NCBI RefSeq assembly: GCF_001638985.1
Contig: NW_017265143.1
Location: 1 to 64,000, forward strand
DNA from: Phycomyces blakesleeanus NRRL 1555(-)
Taxonomy: Eukaryota > Mucoromycota > Mucoromycetes > Mucorales > Phycomycetaceae
Reading direction: 5' to 3'
DNA: 64,000 bases
This document shows positions 1 through 12,816 of the stretch, one piece after another; the first letter of the stretch is position 1, and every line of letters starts with the position of its first letter. The notes beneath the pieces were generated by a model. The model was not told where the DNA came from, ran no database searches, and saw only the letters and a list, made by a program, of their open reading frames with translations. Both the position numbers and the translations under genes were made by a program.

Positions 1-3000
1 ACTATTTAGCTGAAGTATAAAATGAACATTTAGTTTTTTTTTTAATTTTTTATTATTATTATTTTTGTTTTTTTTTTTATATTTTCTTCTTATTTTTTAT
101 TATTATTTTTTTTTATTTTGTTTTTTATTTTATTTTTTTATTTTTTTTTTATTATTTTGTTTTTTATTTTATTTTTTATTATTTTTTTTTTATTATTTTT
201 TTTATTATTTTTTTATTATTTTTATTATTTTGTTTTTTATTTATTTATATTTTATTTTAATGCTTTCATTATATTTATAATAAATTAGCATTTCAAAACA
301 ATTGTGAATAAACATATTAATTTTTTTTAGATAAATTCTATTTTTTTTTAATATATATGATATTCGGCTAGGGCGGAAATATTTGATTTATTTTAATTTT
401 TACCCACCTGCGCACTATACCAAATCCCGGCGGCCATCTAATCGTAGCATGATTCAATCTCCGAAAAATTCTAAAGACCGACAATGCGCCTCTAATGCCA
501 CTTTTCAGTTACTCTTCGTCATTAGCTATCGATAGAGCCAAGAAGCATACAAATACAATCAGTAGAAGTTGAGAAAAGGAGAATTATATGAATTTTATTT
601 TTTGAATAAATATTGATTTCTCAAAAAAAATAAAAAAAAAATAATAATATTATAAATGCCGACTGAAACCAATATTTTTTATTTATTTATTTATTTTTTG
701 GTATCTTGCGTGCCCTTTAACCGAGGCGACAGATTGTTCAAATAATCTCAATTATAAGAGGTATATATATATATATTTGATATTCTTTATATTTTTTGTG
801 GAGAGGTTGAAAAGTTGTAAAAAAATATTTTCAATGCAGTCATTGGTGCAATGATTCCAGTTGAGGAATGAGGACGGGGGGTTGTTTTTTCAAGCAGAAT
901 AAACAAAAATAATACTCTTATTTATTTATTTATTTATTTATTTATTTTATTTTTCTTCTGTGTGCATCTCTTTCAATAACCATACATATTCACATTAACT
1001 TGCCATGAAAGTTACAATTGAAATTACTACAATCATACACATGCGCACATGTACGCACACACGTATTTTACCAAGAACATCTCTAAAAATATATTATATT
1101 TGTTAAAAGCGCAAGCTTTCACCAAGACCACGAGCAAGTTTTGATATGTATCAACTAGAAAACAATTACTTGCATTCTCTTTGTATGATAAAGCCACATT
1201 ATTATGATTTTTTATTTTATATATTTTTTAGGCTCCCTGTAGTATATATCGGCAAAAATAGGGATAATTGATATATATATATTTGAAATGGTAAATAATA
1301 AGAAGAGTAGGCGTGTGCAGTGATGGTAACTAATTTTCGTTTGTCGGTATATACCTTGATGGAAAAATATACTTTTACTGTAAAGGTTTAATACTCATGA
1401 GAAAAAGGTGGTAAGAATAGCGTCTGTACTTATGGTTATTGTAGAAAGCATATGTACAAAAGAAAAGCTTCCATTTCATGTTAAGTCGAGTAAGGATAAA
1501 GGTGCACTACAAACCAGAACGGAAAGTCAACTTATCGGTGAGGTAGGTTTCTGTTTACAAATAAATGGCTTTTATATATTGTATACGCTTTTTGGGATAA
1601 TTTACTGTTATTACAATGGTTCAAAAAATATTACACAATATTCTTAACTAATATGAATTTTTATTGTGAAGAGAATTTATTTGGAGTGAGAATAGTATCT
1701 GTGATGGCACAATAAGTCAAACCTGTTTTGTAAAGAACTTAAGGATAAGTAGTTTCACCATAGAAAGTCAACCGGTTTTTTTTAAAAAAGGAAGAGAATC
1801 AGAGAATCATAAAATTACAAGGTAAAGTATAGGACTTTTCTACCCCAGGGAAAATATGTATGAACAGGTAGTACATATCGCAAGAGAGGTAGACGATTGG
1901 CTTATTCCCCGTATGACATGGCTCAATAAATAAATAAATAAATAATATTTAAATTTTGAGCCACAACAATTAAACGATGCTTTTCCCCAATTTGATTCTT
2001 TGTGTAGTTATAATTTTGAACGATTGCAAAAGAGTAATAAAAATAAATAAGTTATACAGCCATGGTAATGTATTTTAAGAGGTTACAACCATTTACTTCA
2101 TGGAGGCCAAAGTGAGGTTCGATAACTCCCAAATATTTTTCTCATTCGCGTTCATTGTCAACTAAAATACCTTGGCCTCATCCCGCACATCAAAGGTATC
2201 AACCATTTTCTATTCTCATTATTGTTATTCTATACTGCAGCTGTACCCTTCATCACGCGTTTCTTCGCTCTGCACAAGAGTCGATGTATTTTGTTCGATG
2301 TTAAAAAATTATCTGTTTCTATAGGTGTTTCTATGTGTTCTCTAATCCTTTTTTAGGAATCAGAGATCTATTGCACTGAATTTAAAAAGAAAGAAAGAAA
2401 GAAAGAATGACAAAGAAATTGGATTGTCTAAAATTGCACCCAACTCAAATTAATTCTTGGTACAGTTGGCGTTTGTGTGCGTGGATAAACAATATAAAAG
2501 AAAGGAATAACTAATTGCCTTTCAATATTAGCAAAATCGTTGCTATTATGGTGGACGATGAGGACTGTAGTGGTATATGAGTTTTGGTTAGGTGCAACTG
2601 TACTAATATTATTTTGTTTTTTTCGGCAGTTGCTTTGTGTTGGCAGTTTAATTATTTTCATGAAAAGTGATAAAATGGTAAGAAATATAAAAATCTATAA
2701 GTCCAGTGTTATTTGATTATGTACTGGATCCGATTGTTTTGCGTGAGTGCGGGTGTGTGCGCAGAATGGTATCCTTTGATGTACCATATTCATTTATTTA
2801 CGACCAAAACCGATAATTTCTTATGTATACCCATCCGCCAACTAGTCGAAAAGTTTAGTAGCAGTACTCCTAATGATTTGCACCAGTGCTTATTTCCATG
2901 TCATGTAAGACACATTAGTATAAAAATACGCCTTTCTTTTTCTTTTTCTTTTTCTTCAACAGCCACTTGAATGTAAAGTATATCGACCAACTCGGGTGCA

Positions 3001-4239
3001 TCGAAAACTGTAAAATAAATATGAAACTTTTCTTGCTAATTGCCTTGTAAATATTTTCGCAATTACATTTACCGTTCTCTACAAGAGCCTATTTGAAAAC
3101 AAAGATAATATTTCTTGCTTTAATTAGAACTGTGGAGGCTCAATTAGCATGAAAACAATATTCGACTGTATAAGTATAATTTCTTGAAGACGTCGAGTAT
3201 ATCTGACTCTGGGTATCATATACAAGTACTCTGTTTTTTTCTTCTTTAAAATTAAATACAATAGAAGCTGTTAATAAAATAAGTTAATATAAAGAGTACA
3301 TAATGATAGAAAAAAACAAATAAGTATTTCTATACTGTCAAATATATACACGGTTATGTCGAGTACTATCGTGGTTACTATTTGATTTTTTGAATTCAAG
3401 AAATTAGAGTTACAAAGTACTTGTGGCGTCCATTATAATATCTTGGGTTGGTAATATAAAACGAAACACACTGGTATCGAGAGCTATATCATTACGAGAG
3501 AGTAAAATGCGTACTTAGTGATGTACTTTGGCATACTTTCCCTGCCTACTTTAAACTCGTGTTTTAATTATGATTATCGTGTATTTCCGTACTGTGGTAA
3601 TTAATATTATATATATACATATATATATATACCAACGCCTTTTTTTGTTAAATATCGAAATTGAAAGGGTTGCTCTAACAAAAAGATCAGATGATTGACT
3701 GTCGAGACTTGACCGAAACTTACAAACAATTAGTGTGCTGGATGTACAATTAATAATGATATTTATAATATTATAATCAATCTTACTCACGGGTATTTTA
3801 ATCAAGATTATTACACCCGAAAGTATTTTACTCAAAAATATTAAAGGCACCCAACAAGTGTTGTACTTTTATATTGAACATTATTTGAATAGTAGTTGAA
3901 GCATTGCTGCCACGAATCGTCAAGCATCGATAGCTAGTAAAACCCTTATTGTCATTATATTAAAACGGATATATAGAATTCAATTTGTAATTCTTACTAA
4001 TAGAGACCATAATCTTAGTAGAGTTAATTACATTGATAATAGACTGATATATCTCAATAACCAAGACCAAAAAAAATCGTATAAAACATATTTTTTTTAT
4101 TTTTATTATTGTAGATAAAGGTACTTCTTCTATTAGATTTCCTGAAACCGCCACACATAGTATACTTTTTTTTGCGAGAAGACAAACCTTTTCAATTCAA
4201 AGAAGAGTATGATACTGAGACACTACTATCGCCATTTGA
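1..4239. other. Gene-poor AT-rich DNA
   Basis: I see no supportable gene in this stretch. The first 350 bases are almost pure T with A interruptions and give only a low-complexity poly-Phe/Leu/Tyr frame. The rest has short AT tracts, TTTA repeats (for example near 920-950 and 1928-1945) and isolated short frames without family motifs. Positions about 1400-1650 contain a frame ending near a gtaggt donor-like site, but no partner exon was found. This looks like the flank of the decayed transposon that starts near 4.24 kb. Confidence 0.6.
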
Positions 4240-6895
4240 CAATAACTATCCGGATTAAAGCGAGGAGTCCAACGATGAGAATGAAGCTGACATTGTTGGT
4301 GTCATAGTATTTAAAGATACGATGGATTCAGGTATGCACCTATTGAACAAAGAAATATACATAAATCATATTACAGATAATAATGATACTTATCATAACA
4401 CTTGCCTTTTTGTAATCCTATGTTTGAAAATGGATGACATTCATCAAGTCACTCAACTAATAGCTCTATTTGGTGTTATATTTCAAGCGTTTTGCTTGGC
4501 TCAAGCAAGGAGGATCTACAACACTGAAATTATTCCAATACTTTCTTGTTACCTATGAGAAGGATACTGATCCATATGTCACCGTTGATGTATCGAAAAT
4601 CATGTCTGGATTCGATCTTATGACAAAAACCGTCTTCAAGTACACCATCTGTGTCAAACGTGATGTCATATACTTACCAGAGTATCATCAATCCAACTGT
4701 TCCTCCGAGAAGCACATTCCACCCCATCTATCTATGACAGTAATTCTCTGTATGCCGGTCCAGCAATTGAGAAGCCAGTCCCTCTCATGGTATTTCCTTA
4801 CAGCTTACTGAGAAAATATCTCGTCACAACATTTCCACAAAGTCAAGTCAGATGAGTAAATCGTGCACTAGGGGTCAAGCAAAACAATAGAAAGTACGAT
4901 GACGGACGTATACGATGATGCAATTTAGACTGATATGCTCGGTGAAGCTGACGGGACCTTTGTAAATCATGCCAATTCTCTCATGTTGACATTGAATGTA
5001 TATTGGTTTAAGCTGTTTGAAGGACGGATTTATACAGGCGGTGCTTTGTACTTACTTATCAGCAATTTCCCCAAGGAAGACCAAATGAGACCAGAAAATA
5101 TTATCCTCGTTGATGTCATGCCTGGTCCAAAGGAAGTAGAGGACGACTAGATGGACGTATTTCTGGAAACATTTGTTGATGGGATGGTAGACTGTTATGG
5201 TGGTATAGCTGTGAGGACTACCAAGTTCCCTAATGGTACTACTGTCTATACTGCTATCATGTATGTCGCTTCCGAGATATCTGCTGCTAGAAATACTGCC
5301 GGATTCACAGAACATGGCATGTAAACACATATGGCTGTCATAAATTCAAATGATATATCCCCGTGATTACTGCATCAAGTAAGATCAATTACGTTTGGCG
5401 TGTCAATGAAAACTGGGAATCACGGACAGAAGAGATGATTTCCATATATGACAATATGTGGTTTTGCACAGAATCAGATGTAGAAAGAGAAAATTTGGAG
5501 AAGCAGAACGGCATGCAGTTTTCAGAGTTGCATCGCTTACATGATTGTTGATCTCACGCACAATATATTTCTTGTGATAGCGAACCGTATGGCCAGTGTT
5601 TGAAATGCCTTTGTATTTTTCCGCTGCTGTTATTGCTCGTATACAACGCTTTGCTGATGATATTCCTCTTCCTCCTGAATATACCGTCTTATTCGAAAAA
5701 GTCACGCCTTAGTTCCTATATATGAAGGCAGGTGAGTGGCGATCGTTGTGTCTGGTGCATTTTCTGGTGGTGTTGAAGGAGTTTTTGCCCAAAAGTGATT
5801 ACAATAACTAGACCAATCTTGCCAAGACATGCCGAAAGTTGAAAGGTCCATTGAACAAGTACTTACATATAGACTACGCAGGCCAGCCCCTTGGTAAATT
5901 TGGGGAATAATGTCAGAGTATTTACGAAAAAAAGGAGTAGCACACCAAATATGCATTTGTGTGAGTTGATGCTTGACTTTGGTCTGGTCTTTACATTTTG
6001 GATGTATAACCTTAAGATACACAAGTATAAGTTAAAAAAAACATTAAGACAAACTACCGTAATGGTCTAGAGGTGACAGTAATGAGCGTTTTTCCGGAGA
6101 ATGCGTTCACTGACACTTTTCTTTCTGTGTATTCCATTAATCTTCTGCTGCGTATAATAATATTTTCCTAAGGCGTCACGCAAGTGCTATCTGAATCTCA
6201 TCTACCGTGTCTTCAGTGTATTGATAATGATTATCCTCCTGCATTGCCATTCGACCTCCCGATGTTCCAGCAAGTCGTCAACATCCTATGGTACAATGTA
6301 ATCGGAACTAAGACGTCGCCACCAACTACCATGCCATTGAAGTTACAACATTTGAATATGATGAAGTATGATTACTCTTAATGGCTATTCAAATTCTATG
6401 TCAAGGCTTACCAGAATACTTTTTTTTTCTGCGGCGTGGGGAGTATTTCACTTGGTGAGAATGTGCTGGTAAACATTTGCATTCAGAAGATGAAGAATAT
6501 TTCGTTGCTTGGACAGGAGTTCTTTAGTGAACAGAAGAAATATCGCAGCTCAATTGTGCGGGTTATGTTTTTTTGGTAGGATAGTTGACGACATCTCTAA
6601 ATTCCCTGGTCAGATTGAGTACATATTTACTTGTCATCAAGATTGGTAGAATCAAAAGTGTCAACGTTTGGTTTTTTAAAAAGATTTGCGACATGCCATT
6701 CTGTCAGAATTAAGCCGTTAGTTGGGTAAGGTCTGAATTTGTGGGTGAGTGGGTTTATTAAGAAGAGTATTGCGTGCATCATCCCGGTGCATCGTCTGCA
6801 TTCGTATTTCGCGTTGACTACGCACAACATCCAGGGTGGGATCCAAAAGAGCCTAGTCATCCCACTGCCTAGAAAAGTAGTACGAAAAAAATAAA
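4240..6895 (+). pseudogene. Decayed Tnp2-like (CACTA/EnSpm-type) transposase, copy A
   Basis: This is a broken transposase of the Tnp2 family found in many copies in mucoralean genomes; an intact enzyme would act in the nucleus on its element ends. Pieces appear in family order but in different frames with many stops. About 4400-4800 gives a segment including DVSKIMSGFDLMTKTVFKYT. Positions 4935-5150 give ALYLLISNFPKEDQMRPENI followed by ILVDVMPGPKE, the most diagnostic block. About 5150-5330 reads like the following block. About 5950-6020 contains TPNMHLCELMLDFGLVFTFW. About 6770-6885 contains a tail ending VIPLPRK. An acidic stretch before 4320 may be the N-terminus. I could not define terminal inverted repeats. 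Frameshifts and stops mean it cannot encode an active enzyme. Family recognition is from remembered block similarity, not a search. Confidence 0.75.
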
Positions 6896-7524
6896 AAAAA
6901 TAGAATGATTTATATCACTAATATAAATAATTATAGTAAGAGTTTTTTTGACTGCGAAAGGATTTGCCTTTATTTATCTCTCTATTTTTCTTTTGTTTTA
7001 GCATTACTTCTTTATCAAATATTTAAAATTATAGTGAATTCTATTATCAACGAATAGTAAAAACCGTTATTTATTTTTATTGTTTTTATCAAAAGTATGA
7101 AAGATAAAATACCGGTATATTTAATACTCAATGCCCACCATTTTCTTAGCTTTTATCAAAATAAACTTACAGAGAGCGATATTACAATTTCCAACGAAAA
7201 AAACGGTGGATAAAACAATCAAGGTTATATAATTAAATAATTGTTTTGTATATATATATTCCATTAATCGGCTGTAAAATAAAGTAAAATAAAATAAAAT
7301 AACTATTTATTTATTACTTCCCATCTCGACATTACTACCGCATCATCTTTTATCGATTCAACCCACATATTTCAAAACAATGAATAAAAATCAATAAAAT
7401 ACTATATACTCTGTATTTTTTTATTACTGCCGTGTGCTATTCCATGCAACAACACGCACCTTTCTCTCCTTTAAAAGTTCGACGTTTCTTGGAATAGCTG
7501 GACACTTGGAAAAGCTAATGACCT
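6896..7524. other. AT-rich spacer
   Basis: No gene is visible. The stretch separates the decayed transposase copy A from the small minus-strand gene model at 7525-7927 and contains short A/T runs and a TAAAA repeat near 7275-7300. Confidence 0.5.
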
Positions 7525-7927
7525 TTATTCTTTTTGATCATTTCTCCGTCCTTTTAACTTGCTAAAGTATTCTTTGATCTGTGTTATAATATCAACAATT
7601 AGGAATTCTAAATAAAAAAATGACACTCCTTTGTAAAAAGAAAAAAAAAATGTTAAAATTATTTAAACAAAAACCGTGGATTATACTTACTCTTATCTTT
7701 CTTGTTCGACAACGAGAAAACCGATTACGCCCAGCTAACTTTTCCGACAAGGATTTTGCCCTGTGAATTTTATACGAAAGGTGTCTACGAGCTTTCTCTT
7801 CTACGGCTGAAGACAAAACATACTCTACTTCAAGCTGCATATGTATGTAGCTCTGCACCATGCTAGCAATTGGGCGGTTAGATATCGAAAAAGTACCCTC
7901 ATCAATATTCAATGGCGTAGCTGTCAT
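7525..7927 (-). CDS. Small unidentified spliced gene (or gene 3' end)
   Basis: I do not recognise this product. On the minus strand an exon from 7927 to 7691 starts at an ATG and ends at AGA followed by a perfect gtaagt donor. A 112-nt intron ends in aacacag, and a last exon from 7578 to 7525 stays in phase and stops at TAA. The 96-residue product begins MTATPLNIDEGTF and becomes strongly basic towards the end (CRTRKIR across the junction, then KGRRNDQKE), suggesting nucleic-acid contact, which is inference. The frame stays open upstream of the ATG back to a ttttttttcag acceptor just before 7955, so the ATG may be internal and a further 5' exon may exist. It lies between two decayed Tnp2 copies and could be an accessory gene of an element or a captured fragment. 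A plus-strand frame begins at 8005. Confidence 0.4.
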
Positions 7928-9184
7928 AACTGCCTGTGTTTGAGAACGGATCACACTGAAAAAAAAGGGTAGAAATTACAATGCGCACAGTTGTTTGATA
8001 ACAATTGAAAATGTGGGATAGTTTTCCATGTTCACAAGTTGAAAACACAGTTTTACTGTATTCTATTGGCTCGGATATAACAAGCAACAAAAGTTATTCT
8101 ATTTATTATTATAAAGACTTTGTGAATAAAGTACATGTAGCACCTGTTTCCTTTTTCTCAAAATTTACAACAAAAAACACAATGTTCTCAACCCCTCAAC
8201 CTTACAATAAAAAGTGCTATTGCGCTGGATGTAGTCAGAACGAACTAGTCTATAGTTTTGTAGCCGGAAGAACTGCTCAGCGCCATAACAAAAGAGCAAG
8301 ATTAGATGCTATAAGATGTGAAAGTGGTACGCAGTTTGTAGTATTATTCTATTATATTCTATTTTTTTTGTAGTTCAAAAAATAACATGTTTTAACAGAA
8401 TCTTCTGGCCAAAGAAATTCGATGGAGGTTGATGTTGAACGTAGGAAATATTTATTTAAATAAAAATAATAGAGCGTAACTATGTAACATATTCTAAATA
8501 CAGCCATTTAAACCTGTCAATCCAGAACCACGGAAGAAGAGTGTGGTCAGACCAACTTACCTGCTTGGGAAGGAACCCCAGTGTCTGATGATGCGAATGT
8601 TCCAGTTACGAATGAGGAGATTCACAACAGCAAAGACAATGGCGATGAAAACAAAGAAAACGATAATGAAGATGTTGTTAAGGTGGAGGTCGAGGAATTT
8701 GTTAATGAAGGTTGGTGTTGTGCTATGGAAGAAAGAAAAATTTGAAAAAAAGGGAGATGATTTTTTTTTTTGGTTTTTTACAATAGATCCTTTTGCCCCC
8801 CCCCGATATGCCTGAGAACCCAGTGCACAGGATCATTACTACTTTTGTGGTAATGTTAGATACCCGCTATGTGGCCAACAAAGGCGCTGTCATCCTGATA
8901 AAGTTCATCAATAAGCTCTAGACAACTTACGAGAAGAATTTACAATTGCCATCGAACATTTCTGGCCTCAAACACAAAACGGATTTTTCATCCATGAACA
9001 AAAGCGTTCATAAATATGTTTTGTGCCAGGATTGCCACAAGGTGTATGAGGAAAGTGTATTATGTTGGAATACAAACTCTTATTGACGAGCATCCAAGGG
9101 GGTCCAGGATTCGTGCAGTATCTCATTGCCCATTTTCAGTACCACCCAGAACAATACTGATACCTGGTATCGGCTGTAAAAAAA

Positions 9185-10160
9185 AATTAGTAAATACAAT
9201 TTTCAGTGAGAAAATTTTAAAAACTCCTCCACTATGTTAATTGTGTTTTATAAAGATATATTTAAATAAGTTTTCATACCAGCGAATCCCACGGGTACCC
9301 AAAAAGAAAGAAATAGTACTTTATCATAATAAAGCTATTCGTCACCGCAGACGGCAAAGGTTTCAAGAGATGTTATGTAGTGGGAAGAAATAGATACCTA
9401 ATGTGCTATTGTACCATATGGATCAAAAAGAGTAAAGCACGAAGTCTCGAGAGTCATAAGAATTAAACTATAGTTTTTCCCGTTTCTTTCATATATGTGT
9501 GTGTTTAGTAGAGAGACTTGAGGAATATTAAAAATTAACACTGAAAATGGAGCTACCGTCGCATCATATTGTAGATGAAAACCATTAGCTCCTTTTACCA
9601 AAATAACATTATAGAAACAAGAGTTATATTTGAAGCTATTGAATGACCAAGAATACTTTAACGTATTTTGTACCATCTTTTTCTTTTTCTTCTTTCTGTC
9701 TACTGCGAAATAACCATATATTTTTATTCGCGTATGTTTTATTGTTAATGAGAGCATAGTTGAAAAGACAGAATTGGGTATATGAATATATCGAGGATAA
9801 AACAGTTTCATTTATTCATATATTTTTTTTTAAAAAAATGATAATAATACAACTAATAAACCATTATATTTCATATCCTTAGTGACCACAACCTCTGTAT
9901 CTTTTTTTTAAAAAAATAATGGATGGTCAGGCCGACTCACCTTTTCTGAATTGATTCTTCAATTTATGACATTTTCTCAATTATTAACGAGGTCAATGTT
10001 GATAACTGTGACAACAATGACAGTGATAAACACAATTTTGTTAAAATCGATCTTAGGGCATTCAACAGCGAAGTCCAGTGCTGGATACATAAATGAGAAA
10101 TAAAATAAAAAAATTGATTAATTTGTTGCTCTTGATATTTCTGTAGAAAGTCCAATCTAT
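9185..10160. other. Non-transposase DNA inside copy B
   Basis: This stretch sits between the N-terminal and C-terminal halves of decayed transposase copy B and has no recognisable coding similarity. A minus-strand frame at 9398-9811 (137 codons) lacks any motif I know. It may be inserted DNA or a large intron that has decayed. Confidence 0.4.
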
Positions 10161-10170
10161 CAGTACATTA

Positions 10171-10644
10171 GGGGGTTTCATTATTATCTGTTTTAGATTT
10201 TATTTTATCTTTCTGGGATTGAAAAACACTAATTATTGGCTGGTAAAAATCTCTCAAAAAATAAAATCTCAAAACTTGGCTTGATAATTTTAAGATTTTT
10301 TTTTTTTGATTTAGCATTTTTATTCAAATATTACAAATAACAAAAAGCATTATTTTACTCATATTTTCTGTCTATTTTGATAGAAGTAGTACATTATATT
10401 ATTTAATATGTCTTAAATATGCTTATTCAAAGACTTTTCATAAATTTTAGCCCATCAGTAGCTTTATGTAAACAGTAAATATATCTAGAATAATAAACAA
10501 AAAAAGTGATTTTTTAAGACTTTATACATTAAATTAGCTAACATGAGGGGGGTTCAGTAATATCTTTTTTTTATTCATTATTATTGGTTAAAACTTAAAG
10601 CTCAGAAAAATAAAATAAAATCTAAAACAGATAATGAAACCCCC
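10171..10644. mobile_element. MITE-like element with about 50-bp inverted ends, TA flanks
   Basis: The left end begins GGGGGTTTCATTATTATCTG and the right end, read on the other strand, begins GGGGGTTTCATTATCTGTTT. Both continue with the same TTTTAGATTTTATTTTAT stretch, so the termini match over about 50 bases apart from a 3-base insertion and a few mismatches. Both ends are flanked by TA (10169-10170 and 10645-10646), as expected for a Tc1/mariner-type target duplication. A third related sequence starts at about 10546 in forward orientation. The 474-bp element has no coding capacity and lies inside the decayed Tnp2 copy B, so it inserted later. Confidence 0.7.
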
Positions 10645-12479
10645 TATTATGTCCTTCTCTTTTTAATTAATTGCATATGCCTGTCGTCTCTTGAAAATCT
10701 TTGGTCAAGACTTCTAATGTGAAGCAAGTCTGTTCGGATCCCAAACAACTGAAAGGGTTTCTGCCATTTCATAGGGCATAAAATGATTTGTGATATACCA
10801 TGGCGGCCATTTAGTAAGATATTCTATCAAAAAACTGTATCCGTTTCTTCTCGAGATATTTCATCAAAGACTAGCGCGCAATTTTCTTGAAACTATAAGC
10901 TGTCGAAGGTGTCATCATTTGGTACACTATGTCTACCTGGCAACCAACAACTTGCCCTGCAACAGTATGTTCAAGCCGAAGAATATTATTCTTGTTGATA
11001 TGACGTCTGGGAGAAAGGTACCGGAATTCAAATCCTTTAGTTGATGGTTTGGAGTAGATATACATAGGAATCCAAGTGGGATAATCACTTTATTGTTCGT
11101 CTGAAAGATATGAGCTGCGTCGTTTTTCGTGGATTCTGTTATTCTCAGTCGCATATATAAGGAGATGATAAAAACATGTTGTATGCTAAGGAGAGGGAAA
11201 GTGACAATGCCCCCTCTCAGAAAGAAATTAGCTAAAGGTCGAAAATGCTGTTTGGTGGTCGCAGTTTCGACGGTTTGCATACTTTGATCTAGTACACGGA
11301 ACAATCATCGATCTCACATATAATTTCTTCCCGGAAACGCCAAAGAGAGCAAAGAGAATCGTTGAACCATGGATGAAAAGGGAAGCCATTGTCAACAACA
11401 AACTTGACGAAGTGCAGGCCATGGTCGAGGCGACGGCGGTGGCCTGTTCATATACTGCATTAACAAGCAAAGTCGAAAAGGGAGTTTTTTGTATATGACA
11501 GCCGATGAATAGGAAGCCGTGAATACCGGAGTATTATTCGGTTTGGCTGAAAACAATTCTATCTCCTGGCAAGTTCAATAACTGAGTCGACTTTGTGTGT
11601 GTGTAAGTCTAAATCTTGTAAAGCTTGCCATATAATACGCATATAAATCTGAAAAAATCTGTCCGCGGTGCGCGCATCTTTACAATCGTAATATCGTCAC
11701 TTGTACAATTTACATGTACCTCAATTTTCGTGAGACAGTCCACGAGTTCGGACCAGTGTATAGTTCTTGGTTCTTTGGGTTGAGCGACAAAACGGATCAT
11801 CAAAGAATTTGAAGACAAACAGAAAGGATGAATTTGAAGAGACACGCACACGCAGTTTTGTTCAAGATGCTTACAAGAGTAATTTTGTTAACGCTGTTTT
11901 CCGGACCTCAAACCAGTACATTATCTTTTCCTTATAAAAAACACATTGTCACCTCCAAAACATGCTCCTTTTACCATTGTGACCACTTTCATCGTCAATG
12001 CCACCACCATGTCGACATTCACGTCGGCCCTCTCCTTCCAGCGTCTACTCGGATTTCAAGAATTCGTGCAAGAATTTTTTAACCTGAATATTTCAGTCAA
12101 AACTAAAGGTATTCTTCCTTCTTTTGCTTTTGCTCTTTATCCAAGAAAAAAATCTACAATCATGGCGGATACCGATTACCCTCGCATGAACTTGAATAAT
12201 AGGAAGTAGCATATAAGTCGACGGACCACACCAGTTACCAACATGTCTACTTTGCATACTTATTTTCTTACATGCCCATCGTAAATCTGAATTTTATAAA
12301 TCCGTTTAGTCGGCAATATCGTGGTAAACCCAATTCTATCAGTCATGAAGTGAATATCCTCCCTTGGTCATATTTGTTGTCAGGAATTGAGGCACCGAGA
12401 TTGTATATACTAGGAAAACTCAATATATACTCACAAGATTCATCGGACTCGCATGGCTCAACGTAATTAGCGCTTATTT

Positions 12480-12816
12480 TAATTTATTAAGTGGTTTTGT
12501 ACTGCCTTTGGTAGATCGCGTGAGAATAATAAGACCAAGTTTTTTTGTAGATAGATTTAGCAACATTGTATCTGTGCATCGCATATTAGATGTTGCTACA
12601 ACGGAATATACAACTAGGAAAAATGTTAAAAATATGCAGGTAATTCCTTTGGCAAAGAAGTATTATGCTTAAAATGATTCTCACCTATTGACTTTCGTCT
12701 TTTTCTTTATAGAAAAATATAAAGCTGTCCCTTATATATATAATTGATAACGTTGTGTACGTGGGAAGTAATATTAGATTTTTTTTTAAAGAAAAATAAA
12801 AAAGCAAAGCTTTTAT
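12480..12816. other. Short AT-rich spacer
   Basis: No gene or recognisable repeat is seen between the end of the copy B fragments and the minus-strand coding-like segment that starts at 12817. Confidence 0.4.

Larger units (their letters stand above)
8180..12470 (+). pseudogene. Decayed Tnp2-like transposase, copy B, interrupted
   Basis: A second broken Tnp2-type transposase. The N-terminal zinc-binding-like piece CYCAGCSQNELV followed by RTAQRHNKRAR lies at about 8215-8310. About 8800-9075 contains FVVMLDTRYVANKGAVILIK and then YVLCQDCHKVYEES with a stop inside. The reading picks up again after about 10.7 kb: about 10975-11010 contains an altered form of the ENIILVD block, about 11290-11480 encodes GTIIDLTYNFFPETPKRAKR and a following AMVEATAVACSYTALTSKVE segment, and later pieces run to about 12470. 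The roughly 1.5 kb between 9.2 and 10.7 kb has no transposase similarity and includes a MITE. Copies A and B are about equally decayed and lie in the same orientation. Identification is from family block memory. Confidence 0.72.

Noticed and set aside
65..280. 71-codon plus-strand frame made of Phe, Leu, Tyr and Ile
   Set aside because: It is produced by a T-rich low-complexity tract and has no motif.
4215..6900. CACTA-type termini for Tnp2 copy A
   Set aside because: A CACTA string occurs at about 4220, but no matching inverted TAGTG end was found near 6.9 kb, so element borders are not claimed.
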